Translations under genes and position numbers: made by a program
Part shown: positions 26,591 to 35,507 of the stretch, in pieces
Position numbering within the stretch: position 1 is the first letter of the stretch
Layout of the letters: every line of letters starts with the position of its first letter
Notes under the pieces: model-generated
What the model was told of the DNA's origin: nothing
What the model saw: the letters and a program-made list of their open reading frames with translations, nothing else
The model's database searches: none
Source of the DNA: DAOTXL01 sp034435455
Lineage (GTDB): Bacteria > Chloroflexota > Anaerolineae > JAAYZQ01
DNA length: 64,000 nucleotides
Reading direction: 5' to 3'
Assembly (NCBI GenBank): GCA_034435455.1
Contig: DAOTXL010000092.1
Location: 55,180-119,179, forward strand

Positions 26591-27286
26591 ATGATCAAGG
26601 AGATACTTTGTGCCATTCCGGCCAAGGCAGGAAGTAAGCGCTTACCGGGGAAGAATCTGCTTCCTCTGGCTGGCAAACCTATGATTGCCTATTCGATAGA
26701 AACGGCTCTTGCCTCTGGTCTATTTGAAGATGTTTACGTATGTACAGAAGACCCGACCATCGCGGAGGTAGCTCGCCAATACGGAGCAAAGGTTCCCATT
26801 CTGATACCACCCGATCTGTGCGGAGATCTGGTACCGTCACATGTGCCATGTCAGTATATGGCTGCTTTCTTGGCTGAGCGGGGGCAGCCGAAAGAGATAT
26901 TAGTCTGCTTGCAACCGACGTCGCCGTTGCGCTCGGTAGAAGACCTGAAGACCAGTGTAGAATGCTTCTTGCGAGGTGACCTAGATTTCTTGGTGAGTGT
27001 TACATCAATTGACCCACACTACTTCCATTGGGCTGTGGTGCAAGATGATGGCCGCTGGCGCCTGTACTTTGGCGAACAATATATGCGGGAGCGGCCTCTA
27101 CTACCACCAGTCTATCGTCCCAACGGCTCGATCAAAATCGCATTCTTGGAAAAATTACAGGCTATAGGCCACTTCTTTGGTCCTCGTCTGGGCGTTATTG
27201 TGACCCCGGAGGAACGTTCGGTGCATGTGGGAACCCGGTTTGACTTTGAACTGTGCGAGTTTCTTATAATGAGGCAACGTGGATGA
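26591..27286 (+). CDS. CMP-sugar cytidylyltransferase (NeuA/PseF family), copy 2
   Basis: This 231-residue protein starts immediately after the previous stop. It has CAIPAKAGSKRLPGKNL, EDPTIAEVARQYGAKV and LQPTSPLRSVEDL, all typical of the family, and ends with GTRFDFELCEFLI, the usual DIDTxxDF region in altered form (GTRFDF). The two adjacent cytidylyltransferases are clearly diverged, so they are unlikely to be a recent duplication. Two nonulosonic acids may be activated, or one copy may have another role. The region is AT-rich compared with the rest of the window. Confidence 0.85.
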   Translation: MIKEILCAIPAKAGSKRLPGKNLLPLAGKPMIAYSIETALASGLFEDVYVCTEDPTIAEVARQYGAKVPILIPPDLCGDLVPSHVPCQYMAAFLAERGQPKEILVCLQPTSPLRSVEDLKTSVECFLRGDLDFLVSVTSIDPHYFHWAVVQDDGRWRLYFGEQYMRERPLLPPVYRPNGSIKIAFLEKLQAIGHFFGPRLGVIVTPEERSVHVGTRFDFELCEFLIMRQRG

Positions 27287-28059
27287 GAGGCTTGTCGAAT
27301 CGCGTTGCGCTGGTAACAGGCGCAACCGGGTTGCTTGGGGGTGCCATCACCCATAGATTGGTTGCTGAGGGCGCGAAGGTGGTGGTGGCTTCGCGGCAGG
27401 CGAAGAAGGCAGAGGCCTGGATTGCACAACAAGCGAACGAATTTACTAACATGCTGGTGCCGCTTGAGCTCGATTTGGCGGACGAACATAGCATTCGTTC
27501 AGCCTTAGAATGGCTGACTACGCATGTGGATATTCCGACTATTCTGGTTGCCAATGCATCTCTGCGAGATGAGATCGCCAAACCATTTGAGCAACTGTCC
27601 CATGATAGCTTTAGTCGTTTGTTCGAAGTAGACGTAGCGGGACATTTCCTGTGTGCGCGATACCTGGTAGAGCAGCTTAGTCCAGGTACGACAGCCAGTA
27701 TCGTGTTTCTGTCGTCAGTCTATGCTCTGGTCGGCGTGGATCATTCCATCTATCCCGTAGGGATGGCGCCTACACCTGTGCAGTACGCTGCTGTCAAGTC
27801 TGGGATATTGGGACTAACCAGATATTTGGCTGCGTTGTGGGGCAAACGGGGAGTGCGCGTCAACGCAGTCGTATCCGGCGGTATCCGTTCTGTTCTGCAA
27901 TCAGACGAGTTTGTCAGCAACTACGCCCGTAAGACGATGCTGGGGCGGATGGCATCCCCAGAAGAGATCGCAAGCGCTGTGGCCTTCTTAGCCTCAGACG
28001 ATGCTTCCTACATCACTGGGGAATGTTTAGTTGTAGATGGTGGATTCTCTGCCTGGTAG
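27283..28059 (+). CDS. Short-chain dehydrogenase/reductase (PtmA-like context)
   Basis: This 258-residue classical SDR has VTGATGLLGGAI (cofactor), ANASLRDEI, FLSSVYALVGVDHS with the catalytic Ser, YAAVKSG with Tyr and Lys, and the VDGGFSAW terminus. ATG 27283 overlaps the preceding stop by four bases. SDRs of this kind, such as PtmA, accompany nonulosonic acid genes in flagellar glycosylation loci; the exact reaction is not assigned. It is linked to the two cytidylyltransferases and the Gfo/Idh enzyme rather than to the core pse enzymes. Confidence 0.87.
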   Translation: MRGLSNRVALVTGATGLLGGAITHRLVAEGAKVVVASRQAKKAEAWIAQQANEFTNMLVPLELDLADEHSIRSALEWLTTHVDIPTILVANASLRDEIAKPFEQLSHDSFSRLFEVDVAGHFLCARYLVEQLSPGTTASIVFLSSVYALVGVDHSIYPVGMAPTPVQYAAVKSGILGLTRYLAALWGKRGVRVNAVVSGGIRSVLQSDEFVSNYARKTMLGRMASPEEIASAVAFLASDDASYITGECLVVDGGFSAW

Positions 28060-28061
28060 TC

Positions 28062-29582
28062 ATGGCGATTCTAGGACCACTGCTCATTCGCTCTGATGCC
28101 AGCGCGCAGATCGGCACGGGCCACCTGATGCGCTGCCTGGCCCTGGCCCAAGCCTGGCAGGATGCCGGCGGCCGGGTGGTTTTTCTGATGGCTACGGAAG
28201 TACCAGCGCTGGAGTCCCGCCTGCACTCGGAAGGGATGGAAGTGGTCCACCTGCCGGTCCAGCCGGGAAGCCCGGATGACGTCATCCGGACGGCAGACCT
28301 TGCACACCAGGTTGGAGCCGATTGGGTTGTGGTGGATGGATACCACTTTGGCGCCGATTACCAGCGGGCTATTAAAGGATCGGGGCTACGTCTGCTATTT
28401 ATTGACGATAACGGACATGCCGGGCATTACTCTGCGGATTTGGTCTTGAATCAGAACATCCACGCCCACGAAGACCTGTACCAAAACAGACAGCCTTACA
28501 CCCAACTGTTGCTGGGGACGCGTTATGTGCTCCTGCGAAGAGAGTTTCTCAAATGGCGGGGCTGGAAGCGGGAAATACCGGAGGTGGCGCGTAAGGTGCT
28601 GGTCACCATGGGCGGCAGCGACCCCGATAATGTGACCCTCAAGGTGGTTCAGGCATTGCAGCGGGTGGACGTGGACGGACTGGAGGCAATCGTTGTGGTG
28701 GGCGGTAGCAACCCCCACTATGAAGAACTGCAATCCGCCGTTCAGGATTTGCGCTTTCCCATCCGGCTGGAAAGCAACGTGACGAACATGCCCGAACTGA
28801 TGGCCTGGGCCGATGTGGTCGTGTCGGCGGGAGGAAGCACAAGTTGGGAGTTGGCTTTTATGGGGGTGCCTGCTCTTATCCTGATCCTTGCCAGCAATCA
28901 GCGCCCTATCGCTGAACGCCTTGATGCGGTGGGGGTGGCTGTAAACCTGGGATGGTACGAAGATGTTTCTCCCACGGAAACGGCCCAGGTGGTGACGCAG
29001 TTGCTGAGGGCACCAAGGGCACGCGCTGAGATGAGCAAGTGCGGTAGGCAATTGGTGGATGGCGACGGAGTCGATAGGGCTCTGATGCACGTGAGAGGCG
29101 AAAGCGTGAGGTTGCGGCGAGTACGCGAAGACGATTGTAGGCTGCTCTGGGAGTGGGCAAACGATCCAGAGGTGCGAGCAGTTTCATTTTCATCAGAGCC
29201 AATACCGTGGGAAGAACATCTTCGGTGGTTCAACGCAAAACTCGGTAATAGCGGTTGCCTCCTCCTTATCGCCGAGGATAGCGCAGGCGTACCTATTGGA
29301 CAGGTGCGGTTCGATGTAGTGAGGAAGAATGAAGCAGTGATCTCGGTCTCTGTTGATCGAGAGAACCGTGGCAAAGGCTTTGGAAGCATAATCATTCAGC
29401 TTGCCTCTCAAAGGTTATTTGACCTTACCGAGATCAATGTAATTCATGCATATATAAAGCAAAACAACGAGGCATCCTTTCGCGCATTTATGAAGGCTGG
29501 GTATAAAGGGAGCGGTGTAACTATGATCAGTGGCCATCAAGCGGTGCATTTGGTTTTCCAGAAGCAGGGCGGAGGTGGATGA
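28062..29582 (+). CDS. PseG-PseH fusion: UDP-sugar hydrolase + N-acetyltransferase
   Basis: This 506-residue bifunctional protein has two parts. Residues about 1-345 match PseG, a GT-B-like UDP-2,4-diacetamido-trideoxy-altropyranose hydrolase, with IRSDASAQIGTGHLMRCLAL, VVDGYHFG, VTMGGSDPDN and SAGGSTSWELAFMGVP. Residues about 348-500 are a GNAT domain with LRRVREDDCRLLWEWANDP, VSVDRENRGKGFGSIII (acetyl-CoA loop) and NNEASFRAFMKAGY, as in PseH. PseH 4-N-acetylates the amino sugar and PseG then removes UDP, so the fusion joins consecutive steps. The GNAT half is noticeably more AT-rich than the PseG half, consistent with a fusion of parts with different histories. Start ATG 28062 is 2 bp after the SDR stop. 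Confidence 0.9.
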   Translation: MAILGPLLIRSDASAQIGTGHLMRCLALAQAWQDAGGRVVFLMATEVPALESRLHSEGMEVVHLPVQPGSPDDVIRTADLAHQVGADWVVVDGYHFGADYQRAIKGSGLRLLFIDDNGHAGHYSADLVLNQNIHAHEDLYQNRQPYTQLLLGTRYVLLRREFLKWRGWKREIPEVARKVLVTMGGSDPDNVTLKVVQALQRVDVDGLEAIVVVGGSNPHYEELQSAVQDLRFPIRLESNVTNMPELMAWADVVVSAGGSTSWELAFMGVPALILILASNQRPIAERLDAVGVAVNLGWYEDVSPTETAQVVTQLLRAPRARAEMSKCGRQLVDGDGVDRALMHVRGESVRLRRVREDDCRLLWEWANDPEVRAVSFSSEPIPWEEHLRWFNAKLGNSGCLLLIAEDSAGVPIGQVRFDVVRKNEAVISVSVDRENRGKGFGSIIIQLASQRLFDLTEINVIHAYIKQNNEASFRAFMKAGYKGSGVTMISGHQAVHLVFQKQGGGG

Positions 29583-30637
29583 TGATGAACTACATTGGCA
29601 TAGGAGGAAGCCGTCATATTGGCTGGGGCGAGCCGGTCTACATCGTTGCTGAGCTATCCGCCAACCACAATCAGGATTTCGAGCAGGCGGTCGCGCTGAT
29701 TCACGCCGCCAAAGAAGCAGGTGCGGATGCCGTCAAACTCCAAACGTATACGCCCGATACGCTGACCATCCCATCGGACAAAGAGTACTTCCGTATCGGC
29801 GGGGGAACCCTCTGGGACGGTCGCACCCTTTACGACCTCTACGGCGAAGCCTACATGCCCTGGGAGTGGCAACCCAAACTGAAAGAGATTGCCGATGAAA
29901 TCGGAATAGACCTCTTCTCTACAGCCTTTGACCCCACGGCCGTGGATTTCTTGGAAGAGATGGGAGTGCCGGTCCACAAGGTGGCATCTTTTGAGATTGT
30001 AGATATCCCTCTCATAGAAAAGATGGCGCGCACAGGCAAGCCGTTGATGATCTCCACCGGGATGGCAACCCTGAGTGAAATAGAAGAGGCGGTGCGGGCC
30101 GCCCGCCGCGCCGGGGCAACCCAAATCGCCCTGCTCAAGTGCACCAGTGCCTACCCGGCCCCACCTGAGGAGATGAATTTGCGAACCATTCCTCATCTGG
30201 CCGAAGCGTTCGGGATTCCGGTGGGGCTTTCGGACCACACCCTGGGCATTGCTGTACCGGTGGCGGCGGTGGCATTAGGCGCCTGCATTGTGGAGAAACA
30301 TTTCACATTATCCCGTGATATTCCTGGCCCCGATAGCGCGTTCTCTCTGGAGCCGCATGAGTTGAAGGCTATGGTTGAGGCAATTCGCACTGTTGAGAAG
30401 GCGCTGGGTGAGGTGCACTATGGCGTGAGTGAACGAGAGGCCCAAAGCAGGGTTTTCCGACGGTCGTTGTTTGTGGTGAAGGATGTGAAGGCGGGAGAAG
30501 TGTTTACGGAGGAGAATGTGCGCTCGATCCGGCCGGGGCATGGATTGCCGCCCAAACACCTGCCCGACGTGTTGGGGCGCAGGGCGGCGCATGATATGGA
30601 GCGGGGAACGCCGTTGACGTGGGATTGTGTGAGATAA
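29579..30637 (+). CDS. pseI: Pseudaminic acid synthase (PseI type)
   Basis: This 352-residue NeuB-family synthase has VAELSANHNQDFEQAVALI near the N-terminus, KLQTYTPDTLTI, FSTAFDPTAVDFLEEM, GLSDHTLGIAVPVAAVALGA and EKHFTLSRDIPGPDSAFSLE. These give the PEP- and Mn-binding His/Glu set of the TIM barrel. A C-terminal SAF/antifreeze-like domain (RRSLFVVKDVKAGEVFTEEN onward) is intact. It condenses the 6-deoxy-AltdiNAc released by PseG with PEP. The start overlaps the PseG-PseH stop (ATGATGATG at 29579). Confidence 0.92.
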   Translation: MMMNYIGIGGSRHIGWGEPVYIVAELSANHNQDFEQAVALIHAAKEAGADAVKLQTYTPDTLTIPSDKEYFRIGGGTLWDGRTLYDLYGEAYMPWEWQPKLKEIADEIGIDLFSTAFDPTAVDFLEEMGVPVHKVASFEIVDIPLIEKMARTGKPLMISTGMATLSEIEEAVRAARRAGATQIALLKCTSAYPAPPEEMNLRTIPHLAEAFGIPVGLSDHTLGIAVPVAAVALGACIVEKHFTLSRDIPGPDSAFSLEPHELKAMVEAIRTVEKALGEVHYGVSEREAQSRVFRRSLFVVKDVKAGEVFTEENVRSIRPGHGLPPKHLPDVLGRRAAHDMERGTPLTWDCVR

Positions 30638-30672
30638 GGGGATAACCGCAGGATCGTTGTCAGCCGAGTCGA

Positions 30673-32157
30673 ATGTTCGCAAAACTCCAGCGCTTTGCCG
30701 GCCAATCGTTTATCTATACCCTGGGAGAGGCGTTACGGGGTAGCCTCTCTTTTCTCCTGTTGCCATTGTACACCCGTGTCCTGACGCCAGCGGACTATGG
30801 CATCCTGGGTGTGGTCGGCCCGGTCTATTCGTTCTTGAGCATCCTCCTGACTCTGGGCATCCAGGGCGCTCTGATGCGCTTTTACTTTGACTTCCAGGAG
30901 GGTAGCCAGGAGCAACGCGCCTACATCGGCACGGTCAGCACGTTTTTGCTCGGCAGCAGCCTGCTAACCACGCTTCTGCTCACCTTCGGGGGGCAGTGGT
31001 TCTTCGGCCTGGTCCTGCCCCAGACCCCTTTCCATCCCTATCTGCTGCTCACCGTCTGGAACGCCGGCATCTCCATAACCCAGATCGTTCCCCTGACCCT
31101 GTTCCGCACCCGGCAACAGCCTGGCCGGTATGTCCTCTTTACTCTCAGCGACTTTTTGCTCACCACGCTCTTGATCATCCTCTTTGTGGCGGTGTTCCGC
31201 CAGGGAGCCTTGGGGAACCTGCGCGCCCAGGTCATCGCTGCCCTGCTGATGGCCCTGCCGGCGCTCTGGGTGGTGGTGCGCAGCAGCCGTCTGCGCTTCT
31301 CCTGGGCGTGGGTGGGCATGTCGCTGGCCCTCAGCCTGCCGCTCCTGCCCCACCTCCTGGGGGGCTGGGTGCTGAACCTTTCCGACCGCGTAGTCCTGGA
31401 CAGCATGGTCTCCAAGGAACAGATAGGGCTATATACGCTGGGTTACCAATTCGGATTCCTCCTGAACATGGTAGCCGTGGCGCTGAACAACGCCTGGGTG
31501 CCCTTTTTCTACCGGCATGCCGGTGACCGCGAGAACGACCAGATGGTGAGCCTGTTCATCACCTACCAGGTGCTGGCCATGGCCGGCCTGGGCCTGGCGT
31601 TGGCTCTGCTTTCGCGCGAGGCCATTGAGGTCATGGCCAGGCCGGCGTACTGGATGGCTTACCGGGTGGTTCCCTGGATTGTCCTGGCTTACTTTGTCCG
31701 CTTCCTCTACCTTTTCCCGGTGAACGGCCTTTTCTACAGCAAGCGTACCTATTGGATCCCCATCGTCACCCTCTCGGCCGGCGCGCTGAACGTCGGCTTG
31801 AATTTCTGGTTGGTCCCGCAGTACGGAATTATCGCCGCCGGGATCAACACCTTCATCGGCTTCCTGGCACTCCTGGCAGGAATCTTCTCCATCGGGCAGC
31901 GCCTGTTCCCGATCCGTTACCAGTACGGCCGGCTGGCGCGCATCTTGTTGCTGGCAGGAGGATTGTTCGCCATCGGCTGGTGGGTAGTACCGGAGACGTT
32001 CTGGCTGCGCCTCCTGCTCAAGGTGGCCCTGCTGGCTGCTTTCCCCGTGCTGCTGGGGTTGAGCGGGTTCTTCTCGACGGCGGAACGCCGCCGCCTGGCC
32101 CAGTTGTGGCGGAGCATCCGGGAGCGCCTGCCCGGCCAGCCTCAGGAGGGCCGATGA
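30673..32157 (+). CDS. Wzx-like oligosaccharide flippase
   Basis: This 494-residue membrane protein has about 12-14 hydrophobic segments. The N-terminus FIYTLGEALRGSLSFLLLP, then YTRVLTPADYGILGV, is a classical signature of polysaccharide-export (MOP superfamily) flippases. It probably transports lipid-linked glycan units made by this locus to the outer face of the cytoplasmic membrane for the ligase/polymerase at 41129. It starts 35 bp after pseI; its codon composition returns to the GC-rich style of the genome. The 3' end overlaps the next small gene by four bases. Confidence 0.88.
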   Translation: MFAKLQRFAGQSFIYTLGEALRGSLSFLLLPLYTRVLTPADYGILGVVGPVYSFLSILLTLGIQGALMRFYFDFQEGSQEQRAYIGTVSTFLLGSSLLTTLLLTFGGQWFFGLVLPQTPFHPYLLLTVWNAGISITQIVPLTLFRTRQQPGRYVLFTLSDFLLTTLLIILFVAVFRQGALGNLRAQVIAALLMALPALWVVVRSSRLRFSWAWVGMSLALSLPLLPHLLGGWVLNLSDRVVLDSMVSKEQIGLYTLGYQFGFLLNMVAVALNNAWVPFFYRHAGDRENDQMVSLFITYQVLAMAGLGLALALLSREAIEVMARPAYWMAYRVVPWIVLAYFVRFLYLFPVNGLFYSKRTYWIPIVTLSAGALNVGLNFWLVPQYGIIAAGINTFIGFLALLAGIFSIGQRLFPIRYQYGRLARILLLAGGLFAIGWWVVPETFWLRLLLKVALLAAFPVLLGLSGFFSTAERRRLAQLWRSIRERLPGQPQEGR

Positions 32158-32540
32158 TGCTCTTCTTGTGGGTCCGGAATCCGGACTTGTATGAACAACT
32201 GGAGCGCCAATATCCGGAACTCGCAACCCGGGCGACTCTCCTGGCCACGGATGCGGCGGTTCTGTGGACCTGCCAGGAAGCGCAGATGCCCTTTTACAGC
32301 CTGTGGGGTCTGGGGCATCTGGATGACCAGATTGAGACAGCCCAGGAGGCGCTGGAACTGGCCGAAGTCTGGCTGCGGGATAGCCAGGTGCTGGCATACC
32401 AGGGCGTGGACCTGGGCGAACTGAGCCGGATGAGCCTGTGGGAAAAATCGTCCGGCATCAGCGCCGAGGAAAACGTCCGCTCGTATGTGAAGGCGATCGC
32501 GCCGCGGATTATTGGGCCGTTGCGTGAGGGGGTCAAATGA
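32154..32540 (+). CDS. Small hypothetical protein
   Basis: This 128-residue soluble protein has no recognised domain. It begins MMLFLWVRNPDLYEQLERQY and is rich in Leu, Glu and Trp, with helical amphipathic stretches (ETAQEALELAEVWLRDSQ). CAGGAGGG lies upstream, and the start overlaps the flippase stop while its own end overlaps the following glycosyltransferase by four bases. Translational coupling on both sides suggests a real role in the glycan locus, perhaps as a partner of the following enzyme. Confidence 0.7.
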   Translation: MMLFLWVRNPDLYEQLERQYPELATRATLLATDAAVLWTCQEAQMPFYSLWGLGHLDDQIETAQEALELAEVWLRDSQVLAYQGVDLGELSRMSLWEKSSGISAEENVRSYVKAIAPRIIGPLREGVK

Positions 32541-33952
32541 ACCAGGGGGGACTCTCGTTGGAAGCTGTGATGGCGCAAATCGCTGAGGTAGAGGCCCGGC
32601 TCGATCTCTTGCGCTACCAGGTGGACGGCTGGTGTATCTGGCCTCTCTTGCGCTTCAGCGTTGTCAAGGCCCTGCAACACCCTTCACTGGATAACCAACA
32701 GGCCAAGCGGGACTACAGTCAGTGGATCGCCACGGCAGCCAGGGACATTTTTCGCCTGCCCCGGTTACGTAAAGCACGTTATCTCGTCCAAAGCCCTTCC
32801 TCGGCCCGCTCGGAATATGTGGGCGGCCTCTACAAAGACGTCTATTTCGACGACCTGTTGTTGACCATCGGCGACTATGTGAAGATCGAGGTCCTCAATA
32901 GCCGCGTTTTTGGCGCTACAAGTAGAAGCGCACTGATCCCCAGCGACCTGACTAACGCCGCTTTACTGGGAATGGCCGTCTTACTTGCCAGGCTCAGCGG
33001 GCCGCGTTATATATCGGATCTGGCTCGCCAGCTTGCCACGCGCTTGAACCGTGCGTTGGGACGAGAAACGCTCCCATTCCCCACGGTATTATCTCTGATC
33101 CGGCTGTTCTATTGGTCGAAAAGGCTCTACACCTATCTGCTGAAACGGATACTGCCCGAATATCTGCTCGTGGAGGGTTTCGGTGGGTATAATCTGGTGG
33201 CCGCGGCGAAGGAATTGGGCATTCAGGTGATCGAGTTCCAGCATGGCGTAGTCTATCGCTATCACCCGGGCTACTCGTGGACCCCCTACGCTCTGCCGTA
33301 CAAGTCCGCCATGCCCATCCCCGACCGGATCTTTTTGTACGGAGAGCATTGGAAGGAGGAGCTGCTAGCGACCGGCTTCTGGAAGGAAGAGGAACTCGTT
33401 CCTGTCGGTAGCCTGCGGATGGATGGCTACCGAAATCGAACGGTGGGGAAGGATGACGCCGAGTGCGTGATGGTCGTGACCACTCAAGGCACGGACACCG
33501 CCAAGCTGATTGCCTGGTTCTCGGATTTCCTTGCACTGGCCGAAGGGCAATTAGCGTTCCGCCTCTACTTCAAACTCCATCCGTGCTACGACCTTAGCAA
33601 AGAGCCGTATGAGAACGCCTTCCGGGCCAATCCACACGTCTGTGTGCTGTTGGGGAGCGAGCCGCCGTCCACTTTCGAGTTGCTGACCCGCGCGCATTTG
33701 CATATCAGCATCGCCTCGACCTGTCATTACGAGGCGTTGGCCCTGGGCGTGCCCACGGTTATTCTGCCATTTTCCGGCCACGAGATCGTGTTGCACCTTC
33801 ATCAGGCCGGCCACGCCTTTTTGACACCAACGCCTCAGGACTTGCTGCAGGTCGCGTTGCGCTGGCGAGAGCATACTGTGCCGCCGGAGGTGGGGGAGCA
33901 TTATTTTCGGGCCGGCGCCTTGGACAACATAAGGAGGGAGTTGGGGCGATGA
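32537..33952 (+). CDS. Putative surface-glycan glycosyltransferase (GT-B-like)
   Basis: This 471-residue protein has no transmembrane segment. The C-terminal half looks like a GT-B nucleotide-binding domain of capsule/sialyltransferase-like enzymes: VEGFGGYNLVAAAKELG, EFQHGVVYRYHPGYSW, FKLHPCYDLSKEPYE and STCHYEALALGVPTVILP. The HP motif (KLHP) and the S-x-E-A region are typical of CMP-sugar or poly-sialic-type transferases. Because the locus makes CMP-pseudaminic acid, it is a candidate Pse transferase; this is inference. It overlaps the flanking ORFs by 4 bp. Confidence 0.65.
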   Translation: MNQGGLSLEAVMAQIAEVEARLDLLRYQVDGWCIWPLLRFSVVKALQHPSLDNQQAKRDYSQWIATAARDIFRLPRLRKARYLVQSPSSARSEYVGGLYKDVYFDDLLLTIGDYVKIEVLNSRVFGATSRSALIPSDLTNAALLGMAVLLARLSGPRYISDLARQLATRLNRALGRETLPFPTVLSLIRLFYWSKRLYTYLLKRILPEYLLVEGFGGYNLVAAAKELGIQVIEFQHGVVYRYHPGYSWTPYALPYKSAMPIPDRIFLYGEHWKEELLATGFWKEEELVPVGSLRMDGYRNRTVGKDDAECVMVVTTQGTDTAKLIAWFSDFLALAEGQLAFRLYFKLHPCYDLSKEPYENAFRANPHVCVLLGSEPPSTFELLTRAHLHISIASTCHYEALALGVPTVILPFSGHEIVLHLHQAGHAFLTPTPQDLLQVALRWREHTVPPEVGEHYFRAGALDNIRRELGR

Positions 33953-34038
33953 TTGTGATTGTGGATTATGGCCCTGGGTATCATTCGGCCGGCCCACCTG
34001 CGAGAAGCATGGTCCTGGTTTCGGAAGAAAACGGGTAG
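33949..34038 (+). pseudogene. HisH-like amidotransferase N-terminal remnant
   Basis: A 29-codon ORF overlaps the glycosyltransferase stop (ATGA). It starts MIVIVDYGPGYHSAG, very close to the beginning of HisH-type glutamine amidotransferases (usually MIVIxDYGxGN). After about ten codons the similarity stops and the frame closes. HisH/HisF paralogs with PseA/WbpG enzymes add acetamidino groups in nonulosonic acid loci, so this may be the trace of a lost modification module. The short match makes this tentative. Confidence 0.45.
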
Positions 34039-34126
34039 ACATCATTAGGACGGCGGCCCTACGGTTCCTTACCTTCCAGGGAGGATAAGGAGTTCGATAG
34101 CCGAGAAGCCTTCTGGAGGAAGCAAG

Positions 34127-35287
34127 GTGTCTATTCCCGTTTCCATGCTGGTCCTCAACAACTTTACCCATGACGCCCGTGTCCACAAGGAGGCCCAGGC
34201 CCTTGCTGAGGCCGGCTACGCCGTGACGGTGATCGCGCTCTGGCAGCCAGGCCTGGCCGAGGAAGAGACAGGGGCCGGTTATCGGGTGCATCGCCTGCGT
34301 TTATATTCCCGAGGTTGGCGCGGGCGCCTGGTGGCCCCGTTGGTCAAATACCTGGAGTTCATCGTGCGGGTGCAGCGGTTTGCCTCCCAGGAATCGGCCC
34401 GAGTTTACCATGCACACGATGCGAATACGCTGTTGCCGGCCTGGCTGGCTGCCCGGCGGACCGGCGCACGCCTGGTGTACGATGCCCATGAACTGGAAAC
34501 CGGGCGCAGTTTTGCCGGCAGCCGGCTGGCCGGGTTCTATCAACGTATCTGGGTCTGGCCGGAGCGAACCCTGATTCGCCGGACAGACGCCGTGATCACG
34601 GTGAGCGAGGGCATCGCCGATGAACTGGTCCGTCTGTACGGCATCCGGAGACCGGTCGTGATCGTCAACTGCCCGGAATGGTCCTCTCCTGGGCGCTCCA
34701 ACCGCTTGCGAGAAGAACTGGGCATTCCAGGCGACCTCAAGATTGCGCTCTATCAAGGTGGTGTGGTGTCCGGACGGGGTATTGAGCCGTTCCTGGAGGC
34801 GGTCCAGCGCCTGCCGGGCGTCGCCGGGGTGGTCCTGGGGGATGGGCCGCTGCGCTCCGAAGGCCTGCGTCGAATCCAGTCCGGTGTGTGGAAGCGGGTC
34901 TATCTGCCCGGCCGGGTGCCTTTGGCCGACCTCCCCGGTTACACCGCTTCGGCCGATGTGGGTGTCGTGTTGATCCAACCTGTCTGTCGCAGTTATCGCC
35001 TGGCTTTGCCGAACAAATTGTTCGAATACCTGCACGCAGGCATCCCGGTGGTGGGGAGCGATCTGCCGGAGATCGCCCGAATCATCCGGGAATACGGTGT
35101 GGGCGAGGTTGTGAACCCCGATGATCCGGCCTCGATTGCAGAGGGGATTGCCCGCCTGCTGGAGGACCCGGTGCGGTATGCCTGCGCCAGAGATAACACG
35201 GCACGGGTGGTCGCCGCTTACAACTGGAAACAGGAAAGTGCCAGGCTCGTCGCGCTTTACCGGCAGTTGGAGGGGGATATTGGCTGA
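34127..35287 (+). CDS. Glycosyltransferase family 4
   Basis: This 386-residue GT4 enzyme starts at GTG 34127 after TGGAGGAAGCAAG. The N-terminal domain has NNFTHDARVHKEAQAL and RVYHAHDANTLLPAWLAA. The nucleotide-binding domain shows YQGGVVSGRGIEPFLEAV, VYLPGRVPLADLPGYTASAD and a closing EX7E-like segment (LPNKLFEYLHAGIPVVGSD). It probably adds one sugar to the lipid-linked repeat in the cytoplasm. It resembles the later GT4 gene at 35627 in overall plan and in the DAHEL/DAHED motif. Confidence 0.88.
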   Translation: MSIPVSMLVLNNFTHDARVHKEAQALAEAGYAVTVIALWQPGLAEEETGAGYRVHRLRLYSRGWRGRLVAPLVKYLEFIVRVQRFASQESARVYHAHDANTLLPAWLAARRTGARLVYDAHELETGRSFAGSRLAGFYQRIWVWPERTLIRRTDAVITVSEGIADELVRLYGIRRPVVIVNCPEWSSPGRSNRLREELGIPGDLKIALYQGGVVSGRGIEPFLEAVQRLPGVAGVVLGDGPLRSEGLRRIQSGVWKRVYLPGRVPLADLPGYTASADVGVVLIQPVCRSYRLALPNKLFEYLHAGIPVVGSDLPEIARIIREYGVGEVVNPDDPASIAEGIARLLEDPVRYACARDNTARVVAAYNWKQESARLVALYRQLEGDIG

Positions 35288-35507
35288 TCGGGAGCATCCG
35301 GGGCCGTCTCGGGTTGGGGCGCTGACCTCCGTCCACTCCCCCCTCGACGGGCGCATCTTCCACCGCCAGTGCCGGGCGCTGGCCGCGGCCGGCTACCGGG
35401 TGACGCTCCTGGCTCCGGCCGATTTCGAGCGGCAGGAGCGCGACGGGGTCACGGTTGTGGGCGTGCCCAGGCCGGCCTCGCGCCTGGGCTGGCCCCGCGC
35501 CGGTTGA
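35280..35507 (+). pseudogene. GT4 glycosyltransferase N-terminal fragment
   Basis: A 75-codon ORF starting TTG 35280 encodes VGALTSVHSPLDGRIFHRQC and YRVTLLAPADFERQERDG, the standard first strands of a GT4 N-terminal domain, then ends at 35507. The continuation (arginine/tryptophan-rich, LRWLRNWGQRLWP-like) is in another frame before the next gene starts, so a frameshift plus a large internal deletion is likely. The ribosome-binding site GGAGGGGG is still present. Confidence 0.65.
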
